A DNA stretch of 35,512 nt. Origin: Planctomycetota bacterium (lineage in GTDB: Bacteria; Planctomycetota; JAJSAM01; JAJVHW01). Positions 1 to 9,459 of the stretch are shown here, one piece after another. Made by a program: the position numbers and the translations under genes. The notes under the pieces were generated by a model, which saw only the letters and a program-made list of their open reading frames with translations, was not told the DNA's origin and did not search any database. The stretch lies in the NCBI GenBank assembly GCA_021414065.1, contig JAIOPE010000099.1, positions 1 to 35,512 on the forward strand, written 5' to 3'. Every line of letters starts with the position of its first letter. Within the stretch, counting starts at the first letter, position 1.

Positions 1-1653
1 AGCTCGGCCACCGTCGCCAGCTTCGACCTCTACGGCGCCGGTCTCCGCGAGAAGAAGCGCACGCTCGCCAACTCGACGTACACCGCCGTCACCTACGACG
101 GCTTCCGCCGTCCGACGGACATCGACCACAAGACCTCGGGCGGGACGCGCTTCGCGGGCTTCGCGTACGCCTGGGACCAGAACGACAACCCGCTCATGGA
201 GCAGCGGAGTCATCAGTCGGGCAAGGGCGACGTCTACAGCTACGACAAGGTGAACCGGCTCACGAAGGTCCTCCGCGACGTGAACGATCCCGTCGCCGAA
301 CTCGCAACGCCGAACTCGGAGACGTACGTCAACAAGCTCGAGTACGACATGGACGACGTCTTCAACCTGACGGCGTACAAGGTCACGCCCTACGGCGGCA
401 GCACGACGACGACCAGCTACACGACCGACGCCATGAACCAGTACACGGCGATCGGCGGCCACAGCCCGACCTACACCGACGCCGGCTCGCTGAAGGACGA
501 CGGCACGCTCCTCTACAAGTACGACGCCCATCAGCACCTGATCGAGGTGAGACTCAAGTCCACGACCGCCCTCGTCGCCGAGTATGCGTACGACGCCCTC
601 GGGCTCGGCCGCCGGATCACGAAGGTCGTCGGCAGCGACACGACCCGGTACGTCCACGCCGGTCCGCAGGCGATCGAGGAGTGGGACGGCACCGGCTCCG
701 GCGCGAACCTCCGCCGCCTCTACGTCTTCGGCGAGCGCATCGACCAGATCGTCGCCATGGAAGCCCCGGACCAGGCGGACGTGGACAGCGACAGCAACAC
801 GACCGAGGTCCTGCGCTTCAGCTTCCACACCCAGCTCATCGGCAGCGTCACGCAGGTCACCGGCCCTTCCGGGGGCGTGGTCGAGAGCTATGAGTACGAT
901 CCCTACGGCAAGCCGACGATCAAGGACCAGGGCGGCAGCACGGTCTCGGCGTCGGCGATCGGGAACAGCTACCTCTTCACGGCGCGCCAGCTCGACGAGG
1001 AGACGGGGCTGTATTACTACCGGGCGCGGCAGTACAGCCCGGAGTTGAGGAGGTTCATTCAGCGGGATCCGCTGGAGTATGTGGATGGGCCGAATTCGGC
1101 GGGGTATGTGCGATGCGCACCTAGTCGCACCGTGGACCCGCACGGATTGCGGGTCCCATGCGCTGGCGTCTGCACAGGAGCGGCGACTGTCACCACGAAA
1201 GTGTGGATACCATTCGTGGCTCCGACAACGCCGTCTGGTGCGCCGGCCCCGGCGACTCCGATATATACAAATCCGTTGGTGCCAGGTGTCCCTATTATCG
1301 ATTCGGCACGCAATCGCATCATTGGCGATCCGTACCGTCCAAGCGGAGCAATCTGGGTTGGCGACACGATTTTTAATCCGCTCGCGATATCGAATGCAAT
1401 GGCGCTGGGTGACGCGCAGGCCGTCAAGACGGCAGAGCAGAATGCGCAGGGTGCGTGCAGCGACCGATTCACATATCTCTCTGTGCTGATCAGGCTCATC
1501 CCAGCCTGCAAGTGCACCAATATGAAGGCCACATTCGTCCCCGGTGGTGCCGGGTCGACCGTGACGGTCGTCAAGAGTGTTGTGCTCGTTCCCTTAGGAG
1601 TACTCGTGACCAGCACGGTGTCGGTGACGGTCAAGGGAACCTGCGCGAGATGA
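1..1653 (+). CDS. RHS/YD-repeat protein, C-terminal part (5' end outside the window)
   Basis: The reading frame is open from base 1, so the gene begins upstream; about 550 residues are visible. The first 345 or so show YD-type repeats (for example SYDKVNRL, EYAYDALG, ESYEYDPYGKP). They are followed by the RHS-associated core signature at about residues 335-382 (ETGLYYYRARQYSPELRRF, then QRDPLEYVDGPNSAGYV, ending VDPHG). In RHS proteins this core closes the shell and is followed by a variable tip, often a toxin. Here the tip is about 168 residues, rich in Val, Thr, Pro and Ala with several Cys, and I recognise no toxin fold. Base composition changes at the core/tip boundary: the tip uses AT-rich codons (atatatacaaatcc near 1260) absent from the core, as expected of exchanged RHS tips. 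A small gene overlaps the stop codon by four bases. The RHS assignment is firm; tip function is unknown. Confidence 0.92.
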   Translation, partial: SSATVASFDLYGAGLREKKRTLANSTYTAVTYDGFRRPTDIDHKTSGGTRFAGFAYAWDQNDNPLMEQRSHQSGKGDVYSYDKVNRLTKVLRDVNDPVAELATPNSETYVNKLEYDMDDVFNLTAYKVTPYGGSTTTTSYTTDAMNQYTAIGGHSPTYTDAGSLKDDGTLLYKYDAHQHLIEVRLKSTTALVAEYAYDALGLGRRITKVVGSDTTRYVHAGPQAIEEWDGTGSGANLRRLYVFGERIDQIVAMEAPDQADVDSDSNTTEVLRFSFHTQLIGSVTQVTGPSGGVVESYEYDPYGKPTIKDQGGSTVSASAIGNSYLFTARQLDEETGLYYYRARQYSPELRRFIQRDPLEYVDGPNSAGYVRCAPSRTVDPHGLRVPCAGVCTGAATVTTKVWIPFVAPTTPSGAPAPATPIYTNPLVPGVPIIDSARNRIIGDPYRPSGAIWVGDTIFNPLAISNAMALGDAQAVKTAEQNAQGACSDRFTYLSVLIRLIPACKCTNMKATFVPGGAGSTVTVVKSVVLVPLGVLVTSTVSVTVKGTCAR

Positions 1654-2102
1654 ATTGCGTACCGCCGCAGGTCGCATCGGAGCGGACTCGGCTCATGGCC
1701 GTGATCGTGTGCGGACTTGTGATCCTAGGTGGCGCAGCGCATGCATGCTCCGGTGCTGGTGCTGCAAGCGCCCGGCTTGAGAGCGTCGTCGCAAATCGTG
1801 CAACATCGGTTCGGCCACCGGCGGTGGTCACCTGCACCGTCGTTGAAGTGCGCAATATGCCGGGTGGGAGCACGATGCAAGTCCTCGCGATCTCGGATAC
1901 GGCGTCAATCACTCGTCTGGGTGTGGCCGTGATGTGCAGTGGAGTCAAACCTCAACGATTTGTCCTCGGTGACTTCGCCCACCGAAACAGCCGGGCCGAG
2001 CGCGAAGAGTACCGCCCGATCGCGCCCCCACCCGAGCCGTTCTCCCCCGGTGACACATTTCGCGCGGCGCGGGTCGATGGGCGAAACGACTGGCTTCGCT
2101 GA
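1650..2102 (+). CDS. Small secreted protein coupled to the RHS gene (possible immunity or partner protein)
   Basis: This 150-residue protein starts at an ATG that overlaps the RHS stop (ATGA), implying translational coupling. A hydrophobic stretch (MAVIVCGLVILGGAAHAC, residues 16-33) resembles a signal peptide, with AHA before Cys33 as a possible signal peptidase site. An alternative start at 1695 would place this signal at the very N-terminus. The mature part has two further Cys residues, one in VTCTVVEV and one in VAVMCSG, and a Pro-rich charged C-terminus. I recognise no family. Base composition resembles the neighbouring RHS tip. The position directly behind a variable RHS tip is typical of immunity proteins, but a signal peptide would put it outside the cytoplasm, so that role is only a suggestion. 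Confidence 0.55.
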   Translation: MNCVPPQVASERTRLMAVIVCGLVILGGAAHACSGAGAASARLESVVANRATSVRPPAVVTCTVVEVRNMPGGSTMQVLAISDTASITRLGVAVMCSGVKPQRFVLGDFAHRNSRAEREEYRPIAPPPEPFSPGDTFRAARVDGRNDWLR

Positions 2103-2339
2103 GAGGGATACCCACAGCGGCGCTCGTGCCACTTGGGCAGCAACACGGCCACACGGCCGAGCGGGACGCCCTTCACTCGCCATTCACTGTTCACCTCATC
2201 GAACGTAACCGTCCGACAGTCCCCATCTGGCGGCCCGTCATCGCGTCGTCGATGCTCGCGCCCACGACCAAGAGGTGGCCGTGGCGAAGTACGGGCGGCG
2301 GACGGACGCGATGCGGCAGGCGATTGCCTAGCGGGACGC

Positions 2340-2815
2340 GTGCGCCAGTAAGCCAGTGAAGGAGAGCGGATGCAAGAGCCGTACGAGGAAGGCGTAGCGA
2401 GCCACCTCGACCCCGAGTCATGCGCGGACGGTCGCGAGGCCGGACGTGAAGCGTTGACCGGGGCGCAGGCAGACACGGTATTGAGCTGTGAAGATACGAA
2501 GTTCGGGGTGCCGAATCCATGCGTCCGGACGAAGGCCACACCGTGGGAGACGCACATCGCGAGTCTCCACCGGACCCCGCGCAGTCACAGATCCGGCGTA
2601 TGTCTGGAACTCCTTCGCATGGAACCTGGGAGATCCCACGGGTGCCCGGCGGCGCGAGCCGTCCGGGCCGGTCGGGGAAGGCCACTGGCCGGAATCCCGA
2701 CATGAACGCCCGCGGGAAGTCGGATGGTCGCGTAGTACCTGTGAAGTCGGCGAACGAAGGACCGCCAACGGGTCCGGAGGAGTCGATGGAGGGAAGGCGG
2801 CCAGCTAGCTTGCGA
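2340..2815 (+). mobile_element. Decayed group II intron fragment (5' region, reverse transcriptase missing)
   Basis: From memory, this stretch closely resembles the untranslated 5' part that precedes the reverse transcriptase of many bacterial group II introns. Recognisable blocks are ATGCAAGAGCCGTACGAGGA (2370), CTCGACCCCGAGTCATGCGC (2407), GAAGCGTTGACCGGGGC (2448), ATTGAGCTGTGAAGATA (2480) and GTCGGATGGTCGCGTAGTAC (2718). The similarity fades after about 2815, where the intron-encoded protein should begin; no reverse transcriptase or maturase ORF and no domain V/VI hairpin follow. The 5' boundary is unclear: 2103-2339 has no recognisable gene and may be more of the same element. The fragment lies between the RHS locus and the OFOR operon, a likely insertion-prone boundary. 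The call rests on remembered motifs, not an alignment. Confidence 0.6.
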
Positions 2816-3245
2816 CGACGGCGTTGGAAACGCCGTGCAGGGACGGTCCTCACGAGCTCACTTCCGCAACGGCCCGTCGTCGGGACTGCGAGAGGTCCTC
2901 GCAGCGGAACTGAGATTCTGAGGGCGGTCGCCCACGGGTTCTCCGACTCCATGACCATGTCCACGCCGAGCCCGCCCGCCATGCGGTGGATGTGAAAACG
3001 TAGGCGATCCGAGGCAGACTCCGTTCGAGCAGTGGTCGGTCACGCATTCGCCCGTCCCGGCCACCTCGTTGCGTACGCGGCTCGCGTCGGCGGAGATCGC
3101 CCGGCAGCGCCGAGTGGCCAACGTGACTGGAATCTCGCTTCGGACCGTGACCCCGCGCACAGTCCTCCTGGGGCGGGGACGCCGATGATCGGTGGTGTTG
3201 GACGAGTCCTCCAGAGCCGCCCCACGACCCGCCCACGACACGCCG
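2816..3245 (+). other. Gene-free stretch after the intron remnant
   Basis: I see no supportable gene here. Open frames on both strands are Arg/Pro-rich and look like GC-driven shadows. An imperfect inverted repeat lies at 2888-2901 (CGAGAGGTCCTCGC). The stretch leads into the P-loop NTPase gene, so a promoter for that operon probably lies here, but I cannot point to convincing -35 and -10 boxes. Confidence 0.4.
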
Positions 3246-4112
3246 ATGGACACCCGCGACGACCCCAGCCTGCGCCCGATCGACGACCTCGGTCCGGGCT
3301 CCGCGCTGCCTCGACCGTGGGAGCGGGTGGTGGCGATCGTCGGAGCGTTCGGGTCGGGCAAGACCGAAGTGACGGTCAACCTGGCGCTGGCGCTTGCGGC
3401 GGCGGGACGGCGCGTGAACCTCGTCGATCTCGACATCGTGAACCCGTACTTCCGATCGCGCGAAGCGCAGCGAGTGCTCGAGGCGCACGGCGTGCGGGTC
3501 GTGGTGCCACCGGCGGACCAGGCTTGGGCCGACCTGCCGATCATCGTGCCGGAGGTGCTCGGCGCGCTCGTCCCGAACGCGAACGAGACGACTCTGCTCG
3601 ACGTCGGCGGCGACGACGTCGGCGCGCGCGCGCTGGGGTCGCTCCGCGGGTTCCTCGGAGCGGCGAGCGACGCCAAGCCGCGCTGCGAACTGTGGCAGGT
3701 CGTCAACTCGCGTCGGCCGTTCACGTCCACCGTCGAGGGCTGCATCGCGATGCAGGATGCGCTCGCGCGCGCGGCCCGCATTCCCGTGACGGGCATCATC
3801 GCCAACTCGCACCTCTGCGAAGAGACGGACGTCGCGACGGTGATCGAAGGCATCGAGCTCGCGAAGCGCGTAGGTGCGGCGCGCTCGATGCCGGTGCGGT
3901 TCGTCGCCGCGCGCGGGACGTTCGCCGACGCCGCGGGCGTGAGCGACTCGGGCGTGCCCGTCCTGCGCCTCGAACGCCTCATGCTGCCGCCCTGGATGCG
4001 GCCGACATCCGAAGGCGCGGCGGACGCCGCCGTGCCGCTCCCCGCTGCCCGCGCCGTGCCCCTCGGGCGACGCACCCGTTTCGACGCCAACTTCAACCCA
4101 AACGTCAACTGA
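3246..4112 (+). CDS. P-loop NTPase (MinD/ParA/Mrp-like) leading a VOR operon
   Basis: The 288-residue protein has a Walker A loop at residues 33-40 (GAFGSGKT) and a following strand LVDLDIVNPYFRSREA near residue 60, typical of the SIMIBI class of nucleotide-binding proteins. A third element, TLLDVGGDDVG, is the likely Walker B region, and GIIANSH later recalls the base-recognition strand. The loop is a plain Walker A rather than the KGGxGKT form of MinD/ParA, and I see no CxxC pair as in Fe-S carriers of the Mrp/NBP35 group. The gene ends 18 bases before the ferredoxin-beta OFOR gene, so the two are probably co-transcribed. It may help assemble or regulate the OFOR, but the substrate and role are not established. 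Start: ATG at 3246 was chosen; an in-frame GTG at 3192 would add 18 residues, and neither has a clear SD. Confidence 0.82.
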   Translation: MDTRDDPSLRPIDDLGPGSALPRPWERVVAIVGAFGSGKTEVTVNLALALAAAGRRVNLVDLDIVNPYFRSREAQRVLEAHGVRVVVPPADQAWADLPIIVPEVLGALVPNANETTLLDVGGDDVGARALGSLRGFLGAASDAKPRCELWQVVNSRRPFTSTVEGCIAMQDALARAARIPVTGIIANSHLCEETDVATVIEGIELAKRVGAARSMPVRFVAARGTFADAAGVSDSGVPVLRLERLMLPPWMRPTSEGAADAAVPLPAARAVPLGRRTRFDANFNPNVN

Positions 4113-4130
4113 CCCCAGAGGAGACCCCCG

Positions 4131-5132
<1,002 letters not shown>

Positions 5133-5134
5133 CC

Positions 5135-5728
5135 ATGCAGACCGCATCGGTCGTGATGGCCGGCTTCGGCGGCCAGGGGTTGCTGCTCGCAGGCAAGATC
5201 CTCGCGCACGCCGCGATGGCTGCGGGACTCGAAGTGAGTTGGCTGCCTTCGTATGGGCCGGAGATGCGCGGCGGCACGGCGAACGTCACTGTCTGCATGT
5301 CGCCGAGTCCGATCGGTTCTCCGCTGGTCGGGCGGCCCTCGGCGCTCGTCGTGATGAACCAACCGTCGATGGAGAAGTTCGCGCCGCGCGTGCGACCCGG
5401 CGGCGTGATCGTGGTCGATACGTCGATGGTCCCGAAGGACCCGGAGCGCCCGGACTGCGTGGTCGTCCGCGTTGCGGCGCGCGAAGTCGCGAAGGCCGCG
5501 GGCGCGGACCGCTCGGCGAACTTCGTGATGCTCGGCGCATACGTGGGGGCCGCGATCGGCGGCGCGTGCGCCGTCTCGCTCGAGCGGATCGAAGCAGCGG
5601 TCGCTGAGGAGTTCGAGGGCGACAAGGCGAAGTGGGTGCCGTCGAACCTGACGGCTCTGCGTGCGGGGTTCGAAATCGGGCGCAAGGCTGCTGCCGACGC
5701 CGACGCGCTCGCAGGAGCACAGTCATGA
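5135..5728 (+). CDS. 2-oxoacid:ferredoxin oxidoreductase gamma subunit (VOR/KOR type)
   Basis: This 197-residue protein opens with VVMAGFGGQGLLLAGK, the GxGGQG motif (residues 10-15) that starts OFOR gamma domains. It continues with a family-typical PSYGPEMRGGTANV. The gamma domain helps hold CoA and completes the active site with the alpha subunit. It lies two bases after the beta fusion gene, with a strong GGAGGAG SD at 5121. Its stop overlaps the alpha start (ATGA, 5725-5728), so the three OFOR genes are almost certainly translated together. Length is normal for a free gamma subunit. The C-terminal tail is Ala-rich and unremarkable. Confidence 0.93.
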   Translation: MQTASVVMAGFGGQGLLLAGKILAHAAMAAGLEVSWLPSYGPEMRGGTANVTVCMSPSPIGSPLVGRPSALVVMNQPSMEKFAPRVRPGGVIVVDTSMVPKDPERPDCVVVRVAAREVAKAAGADRSANFVMLGAYVGAAIGGACAVSLERIEAAVAEEFEGDKAKWVPSNLTALRAGFEIGRKAAADADALAGAQS

Positions 5729-6816
5729 GCAAGGTGCTGATGAAGGGCAACGAGGCGATCGGCGAGGCCGCGATCCGCGCGGGCTGCGTCCACTTCTTCG
5801 GCTACCCGATCACGCCGCAGACGGAGATCCCCGAGTACCTTGTGCGGCGCCTGCCCGAGGTGGGGGGCACGTTCGTGCAGGCGGAGAGCGAAGTCGCGTC
5901 GATCCACATGGTCTACGGCGCAGCCGGGGCGGGCGTGCGGTGCATGACGTCGTCGTCGTCGCCCGGAATCAGCCTGATGGCCGAGGGGCTCTCGTACATC
6001 GCGTCGTGCGAGCTGCCCTGCGTGATCGTCAACGTGATGCGCGCCGGGCCGGGCCTCGGCGGCATCCTGCCGGCGCAGAGCGACTACCACCAGGCCACGC
6101 GCGGCCACGGTCACGGCGACTACAAGCTCGTCGTCCTCGCGCCGTGGTCGGTGCAGGAAGCCGTGGACCTGACGATGCGGGCATTCCGCCTCGCAGAGAA
6201 GTACCGGACGCCGGTCATGCTCTGCGCCGACGGCATGATCGGCCAGATGATGGAACCCGTTGACTTCCGCGGCGTCGAGGGCCGCGGCCCGGCAATGGAA
6301 GACACCGGTTGGGCGCTGACGGGGTGCGAAGGTCGCCCGCGTCGCGTCGTCAACTCGCTCTACCTCACGCCCGAGACGCTCTACGCCCACAACATCCACT
6401 TGAAGGAGAAGTACGACCGGATCGCGCGGGACGAGACCACGTGGGAACTGGTCGGCGGCGACGCGGCGTACGACGCGCTGGTCGTCGCGTTCGGCACGAC
6501 GGCGCGCATCTGTCGCACGGCGATCGACGAACTCCGGGCCGAGGGCATCCACGCGGCGCTCTTCCGCCCCGTGACGCTCTCGCCGTATCCGCACGAGGCG
6601 CTCCGGGCGGCCATGGACAAGCTCCCGCCGGGCGGCCGCGTGCTCGTGGTGGAGATGAGCATGGGGCAGATGATCGACGACGTGAAGATCGCGGGCGAGG
6701 GCTCGCGGAAGATCGAGTTCCTCGGTCGCGCGGGGGGAATCGTGCCGTCGCCCGACGAGGTCGCGGCCGAGATCCGTCGGATCGTCGAACTCGCGGCCGT
6801 CGCTGCGGCGACGTAG
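5725..6816 (+). CDS. vorB: 2-oxoacid:ferredoxin oxidoreductase alpha subunit, VorB type
   Basis: The 363-residue protein begins MSKVLMKGNEAIGEAAIRAG and has the alpha-subunit motif GYPITPQTEIPEY at residues 26-38. Further family markers are QAESEVASIHMVYGAAGAG, MTSSSSPGIS and GPGLGGILPAQSDYHQAT. These match my memory of the proteins annotated as VorB (3-methyl-2-oxobutanoate dehydrogenase), which oxidise branched-chain 2-oxoacids to acyl-CoA with ferredoxin. Related enzymes may also accept 2-oxoglutarate, so the substrate is probable rather than proven. It overlaps the gamma gene by four bases and ends the operon. Length is normal. A short hairpin (GGTCT/AGACC) straddles the stop at 6816-6830 but has no T-run. 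Confidence 0.92.
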   Translation: MSKVLMKGNEAIGEAAIRAGCVHFFGYPITPQTEIPEYLVRRLPEVGGTFVQAESEVASIHMVYGAAGAGVRCMTSSSSPGISLMAEGLSYIASCELPCVIVNVMRAGPGLGGILPAQSDYHQATRGHGHGDYKLVVLAPWSVQEAVDLTMRAFRLAEKYRTPVMLCADGMIGQMMEPVDFRGVEGRGPAMEDTGWALTGCEGRPRRVVNSLYLTPETLYAHNIHLKEKYDRIARDETTWELVGGDAAYDALVVAFGTTARICRTAIDELRAEGIHAALFRPVTLSPYPHEALRAAMDKLPPGGRVLVVEMSMGQMIDDVKIAGEGSRKIEFLGRAGGIVPSPDEVAAEIRRIVELAAVAAAT

Positions 6817-6876
6817 GTCTCAGGAAGACCGGGCATCAGAGGCGCATCGACAGGCGTCGATATGTATGCCGCATGG

Positions 6877-6888
6877 TGACGCGCGTCA
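6877..6888. promoter_or_regulatory. Perfect 12-bp palindrome, possible operator
   Basis: TGACGCGCGTCA is fully self-complementary, about 60 bases after the VOR operon stop. It lies close to another inverted repeat (6846-6861). Palindromes of this size are common dimeric-regulator sites, but there is no promoter evidence beside it and GC-rich palindromes arise by chance. Confidence 0.25.
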
Positions 6889-7027
6889 TCGCGCGGGGCG
6901 CCGAGTTGTGCGACACTGCTCGTCAGACGGTTGAGGTCGCGTTGCGGCCCCCCGTCAGGTGCGAGGGCTGTGCCCCCTGGTTTGTGACATGAGTCCTGCG
7001 CGACGCAGTGGTCGCCGGATGAAGGCG

Positions 7028-7045
7028 GGTCGGCATCTGCCGACC
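7028..7045. terminator. Seven-bp hairpin, weak terminator candidate
   Basis: GGTCGGC-atct-GCCGACC forms a perfect stem with a four-base loop. No T-run follows, so it is not a canonical intrinsic terminator. It could still mark the 3' end of the VOR transcript or belong to the surrounding repeat-rich spacer. Confidence 0.25.
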
Positions 7046-7132
7046 GCAGCGCAACGCCGGCGGAGCCCGCTTCCCGTGTGATCGAAGTTCCTGATCGAAG
7101 TGACATGGCCCCGCGCCCGCATCTCCGGGGGG

Positions 7133-7171
7133 GCGTTCCCGACGCGCCGGGGATGCCCCCCTTCCGATTCC
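7133..7171. repeat. 39-bp direct repeat, copy 1
   Basis: This is identical to 7270-7308. It starts GCGTTCCCGACGCGCCGGGG and ends CTTCCGATTCC. The two copies start 137 bases apart and flanking bases differ, so the repeat borders are sharp. It includes a run of six C residues. Function unknown; it resembles an intergenic dispersed repeat unit. Confidence 0.85.
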
Positions 7172-7269
7172 ATGGCCTTGCAGCGGGCCCGGCCCGGACC
7201 GAGGAGCCGTGGGCGCGGCGCTCGTGGTTGGGCACCCGACGAGGTAGGGCCGAGTCCCGCCGAGAACAC

Positions 7270-7308
7270 GCGTTCCCGACGCGCCGGGGATGCCCCCCTT
7301 CCGATTCC
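7270..7308. repeat. 39-bp direct repeat, copy 2
   Basis: Second identical copy of the unit at 7133-7171, lying 131 bases before the Kelch-type gene. The 98-base spacer between the copies holds no gene and no third copy. With only two copies and a long spacer this is not a CRISPR array. Confidence 0.85.
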
Positions 7309-7438
7309 CGACGGATCACGCCGGTCGCGCGGTAACGGGCAGGGTGTGTCAAGATGAGTACAGTTCATCGGGCGCCGAGCCGCTCGCGGAGGCTTCCGCG
7401 GTCGGTCGTCGGGCGCTCGAACTCAACTCGAGGGACCC

Positions 7439-9289
7439 ATGCTCCGTCGCCGATCGCTGATCCTCGCGGGATGTGCCTGCGCCTGTCTGGCCCTGTCGGC
7501 CTCTGCGGTTGACACGGGTCCGGGCGGGACGTTCACCTCCGCACCGAACCTGAGGACGGACCGCGCGATGGCCCACGCGGCTCGGCTCGCGAGCGGCGAA
7601 GTCGCGGTGTTCGGCGGGCACAGCGACGCCTTCGAGACCGTGGACACGGTCGAAGTTCTCGATCCGGCGGCTCCCGCGGACGGCTGGACGTCGATCACGA
7701 TGCAGCACGGCCACGACATCCCGTACTTCGCACGTCTCGCCGACGGGAAGTTCCTGATCGCCGGCGGCGCACTGCCCGGGGCCGTCCCGGCCTACGCGGA
7801 CGCGGAGATCTTCGATCCGGTGGCCCGTACTTTCACCGAGACCGACGCCTGTCTGGCGCCGCGCTGCGGTGGTACGGCGGCCACGCTCACCGACGGTCGC
7901 GTGCTGCTCGTCGGTGCGTGGGACGACGTGAAGGGCGCGTCGAGCACCGGCGAGTTCTTCGATCCGGCCGATCACACCGACACCCCGACCGGGACGTTTT
8001 CGATCACCGGATCGCTGAACGTCTCTCGCGCCTACCCGACGGTCGTCCCCACAACCGACGGCGGTGCGCTGGTGATCGGCGGCGTGAACCCGGTTCCCGG
8101 CGACTCGTATCGCATCCGTTCGATCGAAACCTGGGACGCGACGACGCGAGTGTTCGGGTACGTCCGCGACGACCTGTTCGCAGCGGAGTCGGGCTGGGAG
8201 CCGACGCCGGGCTATGACAACTATCGCCCGGTCGAGGAGCAGCGCATCTACGACGGTCGGTATCTCTTCTCCGCGCTGAAGCCCGGAGGCGGCCCGACGG
8301 CGCAGACGCTCTACACCGTGGACGGCGCAACGGGCGCCGTGGAGCGGTACACGACGACGCCCGATCTGCCGACGACCGCCGACGCGGAACTGATCACGAC
8401 TCTGGTGGATACGACCGGCGAGACCGCGCGACTCCTCCTGCGGGACGCCACGGGCACCGCACCGTTCGAGCGGTTCCAGTTCGCGACGCTGACTCTCCGC
8501 ACCGGCGTCCTCGCGCGGCCGACTGGTTGGTTCGTCCCGCCGGGGGACCACGCGCCGGTCAGCGGCGGGCAGACGATGACGACCGGAGGGCGGATCGTGC
8601 TGGCGGGCGGCCCGGACCTGAGCAACCCCGACGGCTCCCACAACTCGGGGATGGCGCTCGTCGTCACAGACCCCACGCCGCCGGTCCTTCCGCCGCAGCC
8701 GCCGCAGGCCGTGACGGCGGTGGTCTCCGGGCCGACTCAGGTCGCAGTGCGCTGGACCGACGCGTCGGATCGCGAGACGGGCTGGCACGTCGAGCGGCGG
8801 ACCGCGGGCTTGACGACGTGGCTCCCGATGGGCGACGCGCCGGCCGACGCCACGTCGCTCCTCATCTCCCCGGTTCCGCGTGGGCAACCGTTCAACTTCC
8901 GCGTCGCGTCGTTCAACACCGCCGGAGCGTCGGTCTGGATCGAGACGACGCCACCCGTCACGATCGAGGGCGGCAAGGCGTCGGCGCCGAAGCGTCTCGA
9001 TTTCGGAGCAGTGAAGGCCGAGGTGGCGAAGGTGAAGAAGCTCTGGATCACGAACACGGACAAGCGCGTGCCGCTCACCGTCGGAGTGACGAGCGTGACG
9101 GGCCCGTTCTCCGTGGGACTCGCGAGCGGGATCGTGATCGCGCCGAGGAAGCGCGCATCCATCGACGTCACGGTGCTTGCGCCCTCGAAGGGATCTCAGG
9201 CGGGTCTGCTGACGCTCTGGACCACGGACGTCAACAAGCCGGCCTGCGTCCTGAAGCTCGCCGCGAAGGCCAAGCCCGCTCCGAAGTGA
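7439..9289 (+). CDS. Secreted Kelch-type beta-propeller protein with FN3 and ASH-like domains
   Basis: The 616-residue protein starts with a signal peptide (MLRRRSLILAGCACACLALS, cleavage likely after ASA near residue 23). Residues 30-410 contain Kelch/galactose-oxidase-like units: GEVAVFGGH, GKFLIAGGA, GRVLLVGAW, GGALVIGGV and GRIVLAGGP each pair with segments such as TVEVLDP or AEIFDP. A Pro-rich linker (TPPVLPPQPPQ) leads to a fibronectin type III-like domain (about 425-510, VRWTDASDRETGWHVERR). A final immunoglobulin-like domain (about 520-610, LDFGAVKAEVAKVKKLWITN) recalls ASH/choice-of-anchor modules. I see no catalytic residues of galactose oxidase. The likely role is binding at the cell surface. 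The gene stands alone between the VOR operon and the CBS gene. Confidence 0.8.
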   Translation: MLRRRSLILAGCACACLALSASAVDTGPGGTFTSAPNLRTDRAMAHAARLASGEVAVFGGHSDAFETVDTVEVLDPAAPADGWTSITMQHGHDIPYFARLADGKFLIAGGALPGAVPAYADAEIFDPVARTFTETDACLAPRCGGTAATLTDGRVLLVGAWDDVKGASSTGEFFDPADHTDTPTGTFSITGSLNVSRAYPTVVPTTDGGALVIGGVNPVPGDSYRIRSIETWDATTRVFGYVRDDLFAAESGWEPTPGYDNYRPVEEQRIYDGRYLFSALKPGGGPTAQTLYTVDGATGAVERYTTTPDLPTTADAELITTLVDTTGETARLLLRDATGTAPFERFQFATLTLRTGVLARPTGWFVPPGDHAPVSGGQTMTTGGRIVLAGGPDLSNPDGSHNSGMALVVTDPTPPVLPPQPPQAVTAVVSGPTQVAVRWTDASDRETGWHVERRTAGLTTWLPMGDAPADATSLLISPVPRGQPFNFRVASFNTAGASVWIETTPPVTIEGGKASAPKRLDFGAVKAEVAKVKKLWITNTDKRVPLTVGVTSVTGPFSVGLASGIVIAPRKRASIDVTVLAPSKGSQAGLLTLWTTDVNKPACVLKLAAKAKPAPK

Positions 9290-9459
9290 CCGCGAGGGAC
9301 CGCGAGTCGTGACGTAGATCACCGGATGCGCGGGTCTGCGTCGGTCGCGGCCCTCGGGCCATTGCCGAGCGACGTGCATCGTCGGACAATCTCCGGCGAG
9401 CACCGTGGCGTCGCGCGCTCCCGCGCGGCCCCCGGGGCGCCCACGGAGGCATGAGTCCC

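Larger units (their letters stand above)
6817..7438 (+). other. 622-bp gene-free region with repeats and palindromes
   Basis: No credible gene is seen. The region contains an inverted repeat ATCGAC-aggc-GTCGAT (6846-6861), a perfect 12-bp palindrome (6877-6888), a seven-bp hairpin (7028-7045) and two identical 39-bp direct repeats (7133 and 7270). It separates the VOR operon from the secreted Kelch-type gene and should hold the terminator of the first and the promoter of the second. A GAGGG SD stands just before the ATG at 7439. Confidence 0.6.

Noticed and set aside
2191..2982. Minus-strand frame over the intron remnant
   Set aside because: The region matches remembered non-coding intron sequence; the translation has no domain and uneven composition.
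7133..7308. Direct repeats as a CRISPR array
   Set aside because: Only two copies, a 98-base spacer, no third repeat, and no cas gene nearby.
7349..9403. Open frame of 684 codons on the minus strand opposite the Kelch-type gene
   Set aside because: No recognisable domain, Arg-rich composition; the plus-strand gene has a signal peptide and repeats.
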